In this document: piece by piece, positions 25,068 through 33,042 of the stretch
Layout: the number at the start of each line of letters is the position of its first letter
How positions within the stretch are numbered: the first letter of the stretch is position 1
Origin: an uncultured Muribaculaceae bacterium
GTDB lineage: Bacteria > Bacteroidota > Bacteroidia > Bacteroidales > Muribaculaceae
DNA length: 64,000 nucleotides
Direction of reading: 5' to 3'
Assembly: GCA_944321685.1 (NCBI GenBank)
Contig: CALUMH010000002.1
Coordinates: 62,001 to 126,000 of the forward strand
Translations under genes and position numbers: made by a program
Notes under the pieces: model-generated
What the model saw: only the letters and a program-made list of their open reading frames with translations
Told to the model about the DNA's origin: nothing
Database searches by the model: none

Positions 25068-25094
25068 AAATAATTTCTTAATTCCTAACTCCTG
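25058..25094. terminator. Bidirectional terminator between ryr and copA
   Basis: Stem CAGGAGTTAG (25058-25067, includes the RyR stop codon) with CTAACTCCTG (25085-25094), plus internal GAAATAATTTC pairing. A T-rich run follows on the plus side at 25101-25108. Lies between convergent genes. Confidence 0.75.
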
Positions 25095-25106
25095 TCTTAC
25101 TGTTTT

Positions 25107-27560
25107 TTAGTCGTTGAGAAGCTTGTAACCGGCTTCTTCTATGGCTTTGCGCAGGGTGTCGAACGGGACTTCGCCATCGGTAAATTTCACGTGAGCTACC
25201 GGCGGTTCAAGGGTTACCGTGGCTTCTACGCCGGGAATGGCGTTCAAGGCCTTTTCGGCGTGCATACGGCAGTGGTTGCACATCATTCCTTCGATTTTGT
25301 ATTCTTTCTCCATTGTTTTGTTGGTTTTTGTTGTTGTATGATTGATAATATTCTTGGCTTTAAGTCGCAGGCTGTTTGAAACCACGCTCACGCTGCTCAT
25401 GGCCATTGCCAGTCCGGCTATCATGGGATTGAGCAGGAAGCCGCACACCGGGTAAAGCACCCCGGCAGCGACAGGTATGCCTATGGTATTATAGATGAAT
25501 GCCCAAAACAAATTTTGGCGTATGGTGCGAACCGTGAGTTTTGATAGCGTGATGGTTTCAGGTATTTTCAGCAAGTCGGACGACAGGATGGTTATGTGTG
25601 CCACGTCCATTGCGATGTCGCTACCTTGCCCCATTGCGATACTCAAATCGGCTTGTGCCAATGCCGCACTGTCGTTTATCCCGTCACCCACCATTGCCAC
25701 GCGGTGTCCGGCCTGTTGTAACTGCTTTACGAAATCGGCTTTCCCGCTGGGGCGCACCTCGGCCTTGTAATGCCTTATACCTGCCTGCCGGGCTATATAT
25801 TGTGCAGTCGCGTCATTGTCGCCGGTGAGCATATACACCTCAATCCCTGCATTTTGCAGTGCTTTGACGGCCTTGGTTGAAGATGGCTTTATGCGGTCGG
25901 TGATGGCTATAACGGCAAGCAAATGTTTTTCATCGGCGAAGTATATCACTGTTTTGGCTTCACCGTTCCATTTATCTGCATCAGCCATCAGGGCAGAGTC
26001 ACAGTTAATGCCGTTTTCGATTATCATTTGTCTGTTTCCGGCAAAATAAGCTTTTCCATCGCACCGTCCGGTCACGCCTTTCCCGGTAATGCTTTTGAAG
26101 TCGCAGATAGCCGGCACAGTCAATGGACAACCCAAATGTGCCGTTATCGCATCGGCGAGCGGATGTTCCGACATTTGCTCAATTGCGTGCAGTATAGGTG
26201 TTGCCGAATTGTCGTCGTGCAGCCACGCCGAATCGGTAACTCGGGGGCATCCTTCGGTGATAGTTCCTGTCTTGTCGAGCAGCACGGTATTGATTTTTCC
26301 GGCAATTTCAAGGCTTTCGGCATCCTTTATAAGTATGCCGTTTTCCGCACCTTTGCCTATCCCCACCATTATTGCCGTGGGGGTGGCAAGGCCCAGTGCG
26401 CACGGGCATGCAATAATAAGCACTGTGACGAGAGCAAGCAATCCGTGTGAGAAGCCATCGGCCGGGTCAAGGAATAGCCACAGCAGGAATGTAATGACGG
26501 CTATCGACATTACCACTGGAACAAAGACAGCGGCAATGCGATCGACTAGTTTCTGCACCGGAGCCTTGCTCCCTTGTGCATCTTGCACCATGCGTATGAT
26601 TTGTGCCAGCACCGTGCCTTCTCCCACTTTCTGTGCCGAAAAACGGAAACTGCCACGCTGGTTGATTGTCCCGGCATATACGTGTGCCCCCGGTTTTTTA
26701 GCTACCGGTATAGGTTCACCGCTGAGCATACTTTCGTCAACATTCGATTCCCCTTCGGTGACCGTGCCGTCAACGGCAATGCGTTCTCCCGGTTTTACCA
26801 TTATTATGTCGCCAATTGCAATGCTTTCTATGTCAACTGTTTCTGCGTTTCCGTCGGGAGCTATTCGTGTTACAGTGTTTGGACGTAATCCCATCAATTT
26901 CTTTATCGCCGTTGAAGTTTGCCCCTTGGCACGTTCTTCAAGCAACCGTCCGAGCAGGATAAAGGCAATGATAACACTCGAAGCCTCGAAATAGACGTGA
27001 GGCTCGATGCCGTGTCGCGTCCAAAATTCGGGGAACAGCAGGTTGAACACGCTGAACAGGTAGGCAATGCCGGTGCTGTTGGCCACAAGGGAGTCCATGT
27101 TGGCCGAGCGGTGTCGCAACTGTTTCCAAGCATTTACAAAGAAGTCGCTACCGAGCCAGAAAACCACCGGAGTTGCAAGTACCCAACTCACCCATCCTGC
27201 CCATGGCTCGTGCATCAGTGTCATTCCTATTACCGCCACAGGCAGAGCCAGTACTATGGCCCAGGTGGTGCGAAACTTGAGCCGGGCCAAGTGCTTGCGA
27301 TGGGCTTTTTCGGCCTCGTCTTCCATTTGTTTGCCAGTTTCGGTTATCAGGCCATATCCTTCGGCTTCGAGGGCTTGTTTCATGGCCTCGGGGGATATCT
27401 GTGAGGGATTGTATTCTACCGATATTGTCGCAGAAGCGAAGTTTACCGCTGCAGTCATCACGCCCGGTTGCCGGGCAATAGTTTTTTCGACACGTGCGGC
27501 GCAGGCTGCGCAGCTCATGCCGGTAACGGGGAAATTACGGTGTATTGTATTGTTTTCCAT
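25107..27560 (-). CDS. copA: Copper-exporting P-type ATPase with N- and C-terminal metal-binding domains
   Basis: 817 residues from MENNTIHRNF; the longer frame to 27698 runs over the promoter. P1B-type ATPase: N-terminal HMA domain with MSCAAC (C17, C20), actuator loop ESMLSGEPIPV, membrane motif ACPCALGLATP (CPC), phosphorylation site DKTGTITEG, TGDNDATA and VGDGINDSAALAQADLS. It exports Cu+ from the cytoplasm. After the last membrane helices a linker (KTNKT) leads to a second HMA domain, residues 750-817, with MMCNHC (C761, C764). This C-terminal unit begins with an in-frame Met (ATG at 25313) and has exactly the size of a CopZ chaperone (68 residues), so it looks like a fused, or separately initiated, copZ. 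TATCTTTG lies only 5 bp before the ATG. Confidence 0.93.
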   Translation of the reverse strand: MENNTIHRNFPVTGMSCAACAARVEKTIARQPGVMTAAVNFASATISVEYNPSQISPEAMKQALEAEGYGLITETGKQMEDEAEKAHRKHLARLKFRTTWAIVLALPVAVIGMTLMHEPWAGWVSWVLATPVVFWLGSDFFVNAWKQLRHRSANMDSLVANSTGIAYLFSVFNLLFPEFWTRHGIEPHVYFEASSVIIAFILLGRLLEERAKGQTSTAIKKLMGLRPNTVTRIAPDGNAETVDIESIAIGDIIMVKPGERIAVDGTVTEGESNVDESMLSGEPIPVAKKPGAHVYAGTINQRGSFRFSAQKVGEGTVLAQIIRMVQDAQGSKAPVQKLVDRIAAVFVPVVMSIAVITFLLWLFLDPADGFSHGLLALVTVLIIACPCALGLATPTAIMVGIGKGAENGILIKDAESLEIAGKINTVLLDKTGTITEGCPRVTDSAWLHDDNSATPILHAIEQMSEHPLADAITAHLGCPLTVPAICDFKSITGKGVTGRCDGKAYFAGNRQMIIENGINCDSALMADADKWNGEAKTVIYFADEKHLLAVIAITDRIKPSSTKAVKALQNAGIEVYMLTGDNDATAQYIARQAGIRHYKAEVRPSGKADFVKQLQQAGHRVAMVGDGINDSAALAQADLSIAMGQGSDIAMDVAHITILSSDLLKIPETITLSKLTVRTIRQNLFWAFIYNTIGIPVAAGVLYPVCGFLLNPMIAGLAMAMSSVSVVSNSLRLKAKNIINHTTTKTNKTMEKEYKIEGMMCNHCRMHAEKALNAIPGVEATVTLEPPVAHVKFTDGEVPFDTLRKAIEEAGYKLLND

Positions 27561-27564
27561 AGTG

Positions 27565-27572
27565 CAAAGATA
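27565..27572 (-). promoter_or_regulatory. -7 promoter element of copA; near-leaderless transcript
   Basis: Minus-strand TATCTTTG ends 4 bp before the ATG at 27560. The transcript would start at or within a few bases of the start codon, so translation is likely leaderless, unless another promoter lies upstream. Confidence 0.5.
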
Positions 27573-27659
27573 ACAATTTTGCTTGTGCAACAGTGTTGCA
27601 AATTCACATCGAGGTTTTGCCCAACTCTCGTTAACGTGGCAAAAACAAAGTGAATTTGT

Positions 27660-27690
27660 TTTGTATTGAGCCTGCCGTGCATTATCTTTG
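27660..27690 (+). promoter_or_regulatory. Promoter of the lipoprotein gene
   Basis: TTTG 27660-27663, 19-bp spacer, TATCTTTG 27683-27690, about 55 bp before the ATG at 27746. It lies inside the longer upstream reading frame, which argues for the shorter start. Confidence 0.7.
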
Positions 27691-27745
27691 TAACTCAAAG
27701 TTTGGTCTGAGTAAATTTTTTATAAACATAAATATCGTAAACGAA

Positions 27746-28387
27746 ATGAAACTTTTGAAATTATTGCCTGTGCTTGCCGTTGTGGCGGTTATGGCCGCAT
27801 CGTGCAGCAAAGATGACGATACTCCTGCTCCTACCACTTATCAATTAAGGGCTGCCGACGGGCGTACCATAACCGTTACCACTGCGGTGGAGCAATACGC
27901 CGAGGAGAGTGCTTTTATCGATATGCTTGAGCGGCAAGCCGGAAACATGGAGTTGCCGACGCGCAGCGGTGAAGGTGGCGAAGTACAAGCCGAACGCAAG
28001 ACGGTGACAGGTTATGACGAAGAACCGTTTTTGATAAACGATGATGTGTGGCAGCAGGTGAGGCTTGGCAGTTGGTGCGCTCGTTACGGACTTGTTTCGG
28101 GTGAGGAATACTTGCTCAATTTCAAGCGTGTCACCAAGTATATACCTTGTGCTTACAATGAGGAAGTGGTGTCTGATGCATATCTGCCCACCGACCGTAA
28201 CATGGGATTTAACAGTAATGGAGTGGGGTATGTCATCGATAACGGCAATAACGACAGCGGAAAGTATTACGCCTACACGCTTGTAGCTGTAATAGGCTAT
28301 GATGCCGATGGTAATGTGGTAAACAAGCATTATCCATGTGACCTTGCCGACTTGCAATGGAAATACATAATTTTGCAGATGGAATAG
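27746..28387 (+). CDS. Lipoprotein of unknown function
   Basis: 213 residues. Begins with a lipoprotein signal peptide, MKLLKLLPVLAVVAVMAASC (Cys20), followed by SKDDD, the acidic stretch after the lipidated Cys that in Bacteroidota often marks outer-membrane or surface export. The mature part is soluble, with paired Cys (WCARYG and IPCAYNE) and a mainly beta look; I do not recognise a family. It has its own promoter and a hairpin downstream, so it is a single-gene unit, divergent from copA. A link to copper is possible from position only. Confidence 0.75.
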   Translation: MKLLKLLPVLAVVAVMAASCSKDDDTPAPTTYQLRAADGRTITVTTAVEQYAEESAFIDMLERQAGNMELPTRSGEGGEVQAERKTVTGYDEEPFLINDDVWQQVRLGSWCARYGLVSGEEYLLNFKRVTKYIPCAYNEEVVSDAYLPTDRNMGFNSNGVGYVIDNGNNDSGKYYAYTLVAVIGYDADGNVVNKHYPCDLADLQWKYIILQME

Positions 28388-28430
28388 TTCCTTAAAGTTC
28401 CGGGAACAAATCTCGTGGTCGTATAATGTC

Positions 28431-28467
28431 TTGGCGGCCTGTCTGTTATTAATAGGCAGGCCGCCAA
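28431..28467. terminator. Hairpin after the lipoprotein gene, probable terminator
   Basis: Stem TTGGCGGCCTG (28431-28441) with CAGGCCGCCAA (28457-28467). There is no clear T tract, so termination is likely but not certain. Confidence 0.55.
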
Positions 28468-28688
28468 CGTGCATGTTATATATGGTAAGTTGCAGTATAT
28501 ATCGCGATAGCTGTAAAGAAACAATAAGTTCCTGTATTGGGGGAAGGCTTGTTGCCGCAAATATCTTTACAGTTTCCCGATGCTTGCAGTAACGGTTGTT
28601 TGCAAGTGAGTGTTAACGGTAATTTGGAATTGGGTGCCCCCGGTTGGCTCTGCGAAACTGAATTTTTTGCAAAAAAAATGCTGAAAAT
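28468..28688. other. Intergenic stretch without a recognised gene
   Basis: No convincing frame or structured RNA. It holds ordinary AT-rich sequence with a TATCTTTA-like string near 28562 on the plus strand but no gene start after it. Confidence 0.5.
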
Positions 28689-28719
28689 TTTGGTGGTAAA
28701 TAAAATTGTTGTAATTTTG
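28689..28719 (+). promoter_or_regulatory. Promoter of perR-rbr
   Basis: TTTG 28689-28692, 19-bp spacer, TAATTTTG 28712-28719, 35 bp before the ATG at 28755. No obvious Fur/PerR box is seen by eye, although the region is AT-rich (TAAATAAAATTGTTGTAATT). Confidence 0.65.
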
Positions 28720-28754
28720 TAACGATTTCAAATTTATAATGATTTTATCTTGAT

Positions 28755-29171
28755 ATGGATTTTGTAATAGAGCATCTGAAAAAGCATGGTATAAAGCCGT
28801 CGGTGCAGCGGGTGGCGATAATGCGCTACTTGATGGAGCACTGCACGCATCCCACGGTCGATGCCATATATTGCGACCTGCAATCGCAGATGCCCACGCT
28901 GTCGAGGACAACGGTTTACAACACCTTGTCGCTGCTTGAAGAACGCGATGCGCTCTCGGTGTTGACAATCGACAGCCGCAATATCCATTATGATGGAGAT
29001 ACACGGCCTCATGCACACTTCCTTTGCCGCCGTTGCAAGCAAATATTTGATGTGCCGATGCCGCAAGGCAGTGCCGATGAGATGCCGGAAACACCTGCCG
29101 GTTTTAAGGTTGAGCACACGCACTTGTATTACGACGGGCTTTGTGACCGGTGCCGGGTCGAAGAAAATTAA
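28755..29171 (+). CDS. perR: Fur-family regulator, PerR-like
   Basis: 138 residues. N-terminal winged helix with KPSVQRVAIMRYLMEH and the recognition helix TLSRTTVYNTLSLLEE (48-63). C-terminal metal domain with the HAHFLCRRC pair and a second CDRC pair (CxxC...CxxC structural zinc site), plus HTH histidines for the regulatory metal (VEHTHLYY). Fur-family regulators sense Fe/Zn or peroxide. PerR is preferred because rubrerythrin follows 54 bp downstream, a known peroxide-defence pairing; the sequence alone does not exclude Fur or Zur. Likely represses this operon. Confidence 0.82.
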   Translation: MDFVIEHLKKHGIKPSVQRVAIMRYLMEHCTHPTVDAIYCDLQSQMPTLSRTTVYNTLSLLEERDALSVLTIDSRNIHYDGDTRPHAHFLCRRCKQIFDVPMPQGSADEMPETPAGFKVEHTHLYYDGLCDRCRVEEN

Positions 29172-29225
29172 GAGATTTGTATTTTAAGGATATTAATAAG
29201 TTTACAATTTAAAAAGATTACTACT

Positions 29226-29777
29226 ATGGCAAAGAAATTTATCTGCACAGTTTGCGGTTATGTTTATGAAGGTGAAGAAGCTCCGGCAAAGTGCCCGCAA
29301 TGCGGCGTTCCTGCAAGCAAGTTCAAGGAAGTTGACGAAAGCGAAGAAGTAACTTTCGTTCAGGAACACGTGATAGGTGTAGCCAAGGGCTGTGACGAAG
29401 AAATGATTAAGGACCTTAACGCTCATTTCAATGGCGAGTGCACCGAGGTAGGTATGTACCTTGCAATGTCGCGCCAGGCCGATCGTGAAGGTTATCCCGA
29501 AATAGCAGAGGCATTCAAGCGTTATGCTTGGGAAGAGGCTGAACACGCTGCCAAGTTTGCCGAGTTGCTCGGTGACGTGGTATGGGATACCAAGACCAAC
29601 GTTTATAAGCGTATGCTTGCCGAAGCAGGTGCCAATGCCGACAAGTTCCGCATTGCAAAGCGTGCCAAGGAACTCAACCTTGATGCAATCCACGACACCG
29701 TTCATGAGATGGCCAAGGACGAGGCTCGTCACGGCAAGGGCTTTGAAGGCCTTTACAACCGCTACTTCAAGAAATAA
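29226..29777 (+). CDS. rbr: Rubrerythrin with N-terminal rubredoxin domain (reverse type)
   Basis: 183 residues. Rubredoxin-like Fe site at the N-terminus: C7-x-x-C10 ([10 protein letters not shown]) and C23-x-x-C26 (CPQCG). A four-helix diiron domain follows, with Glu/His ligands in [20 protein letters not shown] (about 74-93), [12 protein letters not shown] and [13 protein letters not shown]. It reduces hydrogen peroxide in the cytoplasm of anaerobes. The domain order (rubredoxin first) is the reverse-rubrerythrin arrangement. Sits with a PerR-like regulator, ending in a shared terminator. Confidence 0.95.
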   Translation: MAKKFICTVCGYVYEGEEAPAKCPQCGVPASKFKEVDESEEVTFVQEHVIGVAKGCDEEMIKDLNAHFNGECTEVGMYLAMSRQADREGYPEIAEAFKRYAWEEAEHAAKFAELLGDVVWDTKTNVYKRMLAEAGANADKFRIAKRAKELNLDAIHDTVHEMAKDEARHGKGFEGLYNRYFKK

Positions 29778-29796
29778 GAACTATAACAACTAAACC

Positions 29797-29839
29797 AAAC
29801 GGGCAACTCCCACTTGTGTATGCAGGGAGTTGCCCGTTT
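29797..29839. terminator. Bidirectional terminator between rbr and the BACON gene
   Basis: Perfect 15-bp stem AAACGGGCAACTCCC (29797-29811) with GGGAGTTGCCCGTTT (29825-29839), between convergent operons. The GTTTAG/TAAAC flanks extend it slightly. Confidence 0.87.
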
Positions 29840-29867
29840 AGTTTATAAGGAGCTATATGGGTTGCGT

Positions 29868-31421
29868 TTACCAACCCGAAGAGAACGTGAATGTGTTGTT
29901 CTCGTCTCGGTCAAGTTGGTTGTCGTTGTCATCATAAATTACCACATCGAACGAGAGTGTGCCGTTGAAACCCGGCGCCATGTTGAGCGACGTGTACGGC
30001 AGGAACAGCGTCCATGTGCAAATGCTCGATTCATACGACATATAATCGTCTTCACTCACGTGTACCTGTCCGCCGTATCCATTGCCGAGTTGGGTCACAT
30101 TGTCGGCATAGTAGAACCATGCTGTTGCTGTCACTTTGCGGTTCAGCATATTGTCAACCTGGAATTTCAAGTGTATCTTCATGCCTTTTTGGTAACCCAC
30201 AAACACGTTGTGGTCAACTGTTACACTTTGGATTTCGGCTGCGGGTCCTCCGCCATCTTGGTCGATGTTGATGCGCACTTCTTCGTCTCCGCAGATGATT
30301 TTCATCCAGTCGCTGCGCGATGATGACGAGGTATTAGGCTCGCAATACAGTGTGAATGACGAGTTGGAGAGGTTGGAAACGCTGCAGAATGAAGGCACAC
30401 CCCAGGTGTCCACGTCGTCGCCGTCGGTCGAGATGGTGAATGTGCGCGAGCCGCCGTCGGAACCGAATGAAACGTTTACAGTAGATGATTGCCCGTTCAC
30501 CCGCAGGTAGGTGGCTCCGCGAGAATATATGTAGGCATATCCTGAATATTCCTTGCTGCCATCAATCCAAATTTCATAGGTGTAGGTTCCGGCCGGATAA
30601 AGACTTTGGTCGTTGTTGCCCCATCCTCCCAAGTAGGCCGTGTTGCCGGTGCCCGGTTTGAAGGTTACATCGCGCTGGCGAGTGTAGCCCGAAGGTGAAC
30701 TGCTGCCGGTGTCTAATGTTCCGTCGGGCTTGTAGATTTTGATTTTCACCGTTTTTTCAACTTCCGACGATGGACCGTTGTAGGTTATTTTTGCCGACAG
30801 GTATCTCATGTCGGCAGAGTAGAGGGTAGAGCCATAGCTGTTGAGGTAATCACCGTCGTAATTGGTGTTGGCAAACTCGATGCCTGTGATTTCAAGTCGG
30901 GCTTGGCGGCCGGCCGACTGCGATACGTTGACGCGTACCGACAGGTCTCCGGCGTTGACATTGAACCAGTCGTCCCGGCTCGAAGAGCTGCCGTTGGCAT
31001 TGCACACGATGGTTATCGACGATGACGATATGCTCTTCACCGTTATCCACGATGGCAGTGCCGTGGCGTAGGGAGTACCTTGGTTGGTGGATATCGACAG
31101 GGTGCGTGTTCCGCCCGAGCCTGTGAAACCGATTGATGTGGAGCTGCTGTTGCCGTTGACGGTGAGGCGTGGCGACAATTCGCTGATGCGGTTGTCGCAT
31201 TTGCGTATCCCCTCGTTAATGGCCGCAAGATGTTCGGCCTCCACATAGCCTACGTCAAACTTGGCCGACTGGAATTTCTTCTTGGCGGCTTGGAATTGTT
31301 CCACGGTTGAAGCCCGTTGGTACATGGCTTGAGCCTCATTCAGGGTTTTGTTGATACCTGCAAGGCACTCGATGGTGCATAGCACCATTATAAGCAGAAA
31401 TGAGGTAATGCGTTGCTTCAT
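29868..31421 (-). CDS. Secreted protein with two BACON-like domains
   Basis: 517 residues, last gene of the nine-gene operon. Signal peptide MKQRITSFLLIMVLCTIECLA (1-21, not a clear lipobox), then a short helical region (24-82). Two BACON-like beta domains: 85-170 (GGTRTLSISTNQG ... DWFNVNAGDLSVRVNVSQ) and 305-388 (GSRTFTISTDGD ... DWMKIICGDEEVRINIDQ). Between and after them are Ig-like beta regions (175-300, 395-517). BACON domains are linked to glycan or surface binding in Bacteroidota. Likely the external sensor or adhesion part of the machine, facing the periplasm or surface. Start 7 bp after the kinase stop. Confidence 0.8.
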   Translation of the reverse strand: MKQRITSFLLIMVLCTIECLAGINKTLNEAQAMYQRASTVEQFQAAKKKFQSAKFDVGYVEAEHLAAINEGIRKCDNRISELSPRLTVNGNSSSTSIGFTGSGGTRTLSISTNQGTPYATALPSWITVKSISSSSITIVCNANGSSSSRDDWFNVNAGDLSVRVNVSQSAGRQARLEITGIEFANTNYDGDYLNSYGSTLYSADMRYLSAKITYNGPSSEVEKTVKIKIYKPDGTLDTGSSSPSGYTRQRDVTFKPGTGNTAYLGGWGNNDQSLYPAGTYTYEIWIDGSKEYSGYAYIYSRGATYLRVNGQSSTVNVSFGSDGGSRTFTISTDGDDVDTWGVPSFCSVSNLSNSSFTLYCEPNTSSSSRSDWMKIICGDEEVRINIDQDGGGPAAEIQSVTVDHNVFVGYQKGMKIHLKFQVDNMLNRKVTATAWFYYADNVTQLGNGYGGQVHVSEDDYMSYESSICTWTLFLPYTSLNMAPGFNGTLSFDVVIYDDNDNQLDRDENNTFTFSSGW

Positions 31422-31428
31422 ATCATTG

Positions 31429-33036
31429 TTATTCTGATTGTTGACGATAGAAAGTCATGCCGTTGCTGCTCAATTCAACGTAGCGTTGCGATTGCTGCGG
31501 AGTTTCGTTCAGGCTTATTATGACTTGCTGTCCGTTGCCAGGCTGTATGGTCATTTCGGCCTGGCCGGTGATTGCGTTGCTTGAGTCGCCGGGGCCCGAG
31601 GATATTTTGTATTGTATCACGGCATGTGTGTCGGTAGTGCATATTCCGCTATAATTTATGAGTAATTGCCCGTATTCGATTTGCGTGGACGTTACGCCTA
31701 AGTATGCTCCCGGACAGTCGTGACTGTTGGCAATGTCGGTGAGGGCATTTTTTACCTCATCGGTAGAGGTCAGTGCGGCTGCAATATGGTAGTAGGAGAT
31801 AGCCGTACCCACGTCTTCGGCTACTTCATATTGCCCCCCGGCTGAGCGCATCCAGGCATTGTAGGCAGTGTGCAACTTGTCGTTGAGTACGCTCTGCGAG
31901 GTGGGGGATACCTGCATTTCGCTGATGAATGTGTAATTATCTTTTAAATACGCCATTGAGTCAAGCAATTCCTTGGCCTTTAGCAGCGATGCATAGTTCT
32001 CGGGGCTGCCCATTTCCACATTGTTGTTATACAGTGTGGTCAGTCGGTAGTATTGCCCTTTTATGGCCTGCTCCTCTTTGTCCTCGCCGCCGAATAACAT
32101 CACTGCTACTACCACCACTGCCACTGCAGCCGTTGTGGCCACCATCCACGGCCATTTCTTGCGAGGGGTGACGGGGAGCGTGGCTCCGCCGTTGCCACCT
32201 TCGGTTTCGCCGTTTTTCCATTGCTCGAAAGTGCGGGTGTCACCTTTCATCACGTCGCGGGTGTATTCCACCAGTTGCTCGGCTGTAGGGCGGTCCCATG
32301 TTTCTTTTGCAAGGCAGGCCTGCATGAGCAGGCTCAGGCGTTCGCTGAAGTTGCTGCCGAGCCCGGGGATTTCGGCACCTGCGTTAAGCATACCGCCGCC
32401 CTGTCCCATGAACGGGAGGTCGCCGGTGGCAAGTTCGTAGATCGACACCCCGAGCGACCATATGTCGCTTGCCTTTACCGTGAGCGGGTCTTTTAGAAAA
32501 CGCTCGGGGCCCATGTAGGCTATAGCCCCTGAACCCACGGCACGTTTCGACTGCTTGCGCAGCGTTGAGCGCATTTTCTTGCTTATACCGAAGTCGGTAA
32601 TGAGGAATGTGCCCAAGTCGTCGATAAGTATATTTTCGGGCTTGATGTCCTGGTGTATGATTTCGTTGCTGTGCAAGTATTTCAGTCCGGCAGCCACGTC
32701 GTGGATGAAACGCCATATATCGTCTTCGGTGGCCGACCCTGCCAATTTCGCAGCTGAGCCGCGAGAGCAATACTTCATGGTGAGGTACGGGCGGTGGTCC
32801 CACACGCTGTAGTATTGTGCCGTGAGCAGGTTCTCGTGGTTCAGCCCGAATGCCACCTTGTATTCGTCCCTGAATTCGTCTTGCCCTTGCCGGTCGAGCG
32901 ATATGTATAATTTTATTGCAATGTCGATGCCGATGGTAGTGTCTTCGGCAAGCCATACTTCGCCGAAGCTGCCGCTTCCCTTGAATTCCTTGAGTACATA
33001 CCGGCCATCGATTACTGTTCCTTCATTTAGTTCCAT
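31429..33036 (-). CDS. Membrane-anchored Ser/Thr protein kinase
   Basis: 535 residues. Cytoplasmic Hanks-type kinase domain (about 10-262): Gly loop GSGSFGEV (20-27), Lys42, catalytic loop HQDIKPEN (128-135), TDFG (147-150), and PERF / DIWSLGVSIYELATG. The catalytic loop has Gln where most kinases have Arg (HRD), a non-RD variant, but the Asp and Lys are present. One membrane helix at about 296-315. The extracytoplasmic part (320-535) has a helical section and a C-terminal beta section of about 100 residues and no PASTA repeats. It likely senses the envelope and phosphorylates partners in the same operon, which also encodes three FHA domains and a PP2C phosphatase. Neighbours are 6-7 bp away on either side. 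Confidence 0.88.
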   Translation of the reverse strand: MELNEGTVIDGRYVLKEFKGSGSFGEVWLAEDTTIGIDIAIKLYISLDRQGQDEFRDEYKVAFGLNHENLLTAQYYSVWDHRPYLTMKYCSRGSAAKLAGSATEDDIWRFIHDVAAGLKYLHSNEIIHQDIKPENILIDDLGTFLITDFGISKKMRSTLRKQSKRAVGSGAIAYMGPERFLKDPLTVKASDIWSLGVSIYELATGDLPFMGQGGGMLNAGAEIPGLGSNFSERLSLLMQACLAKETWDRPTAEQLVEYTRDVMKGDTRTFEQWKNGETEGGNGGATLPVTPRKKWPWMVATTAAVAVVVVAVMLFGGEDKEEQAIKGQYYRLTTLYNNNVEMGSPENYASLLKAKELLDSMAYLKDNYTFISEMQVSPTSQSVLNDKLHTAYNAWMRSAGGQYEVAEDVGTAISYYHIAAALTSTDEVKNALTDIANSHDCPGAYLGVTSTQIEYGQLLINYSGICTTDTHAVIQYKISSGPGDSSNAITGQAEMTIQPGNGQQVIISLNETPQQSQRYVELSSNGMTFYRQQSE

Positions 33037-33042
33037 TGTGCG

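Noticed and set aside
28388..28754. Structured RNA or tRNA in the gap before perR
   Set aside because: No cloverleaf or known RNA motif can be drawn; only a terminator-like hairpin and a promoter are supportable.
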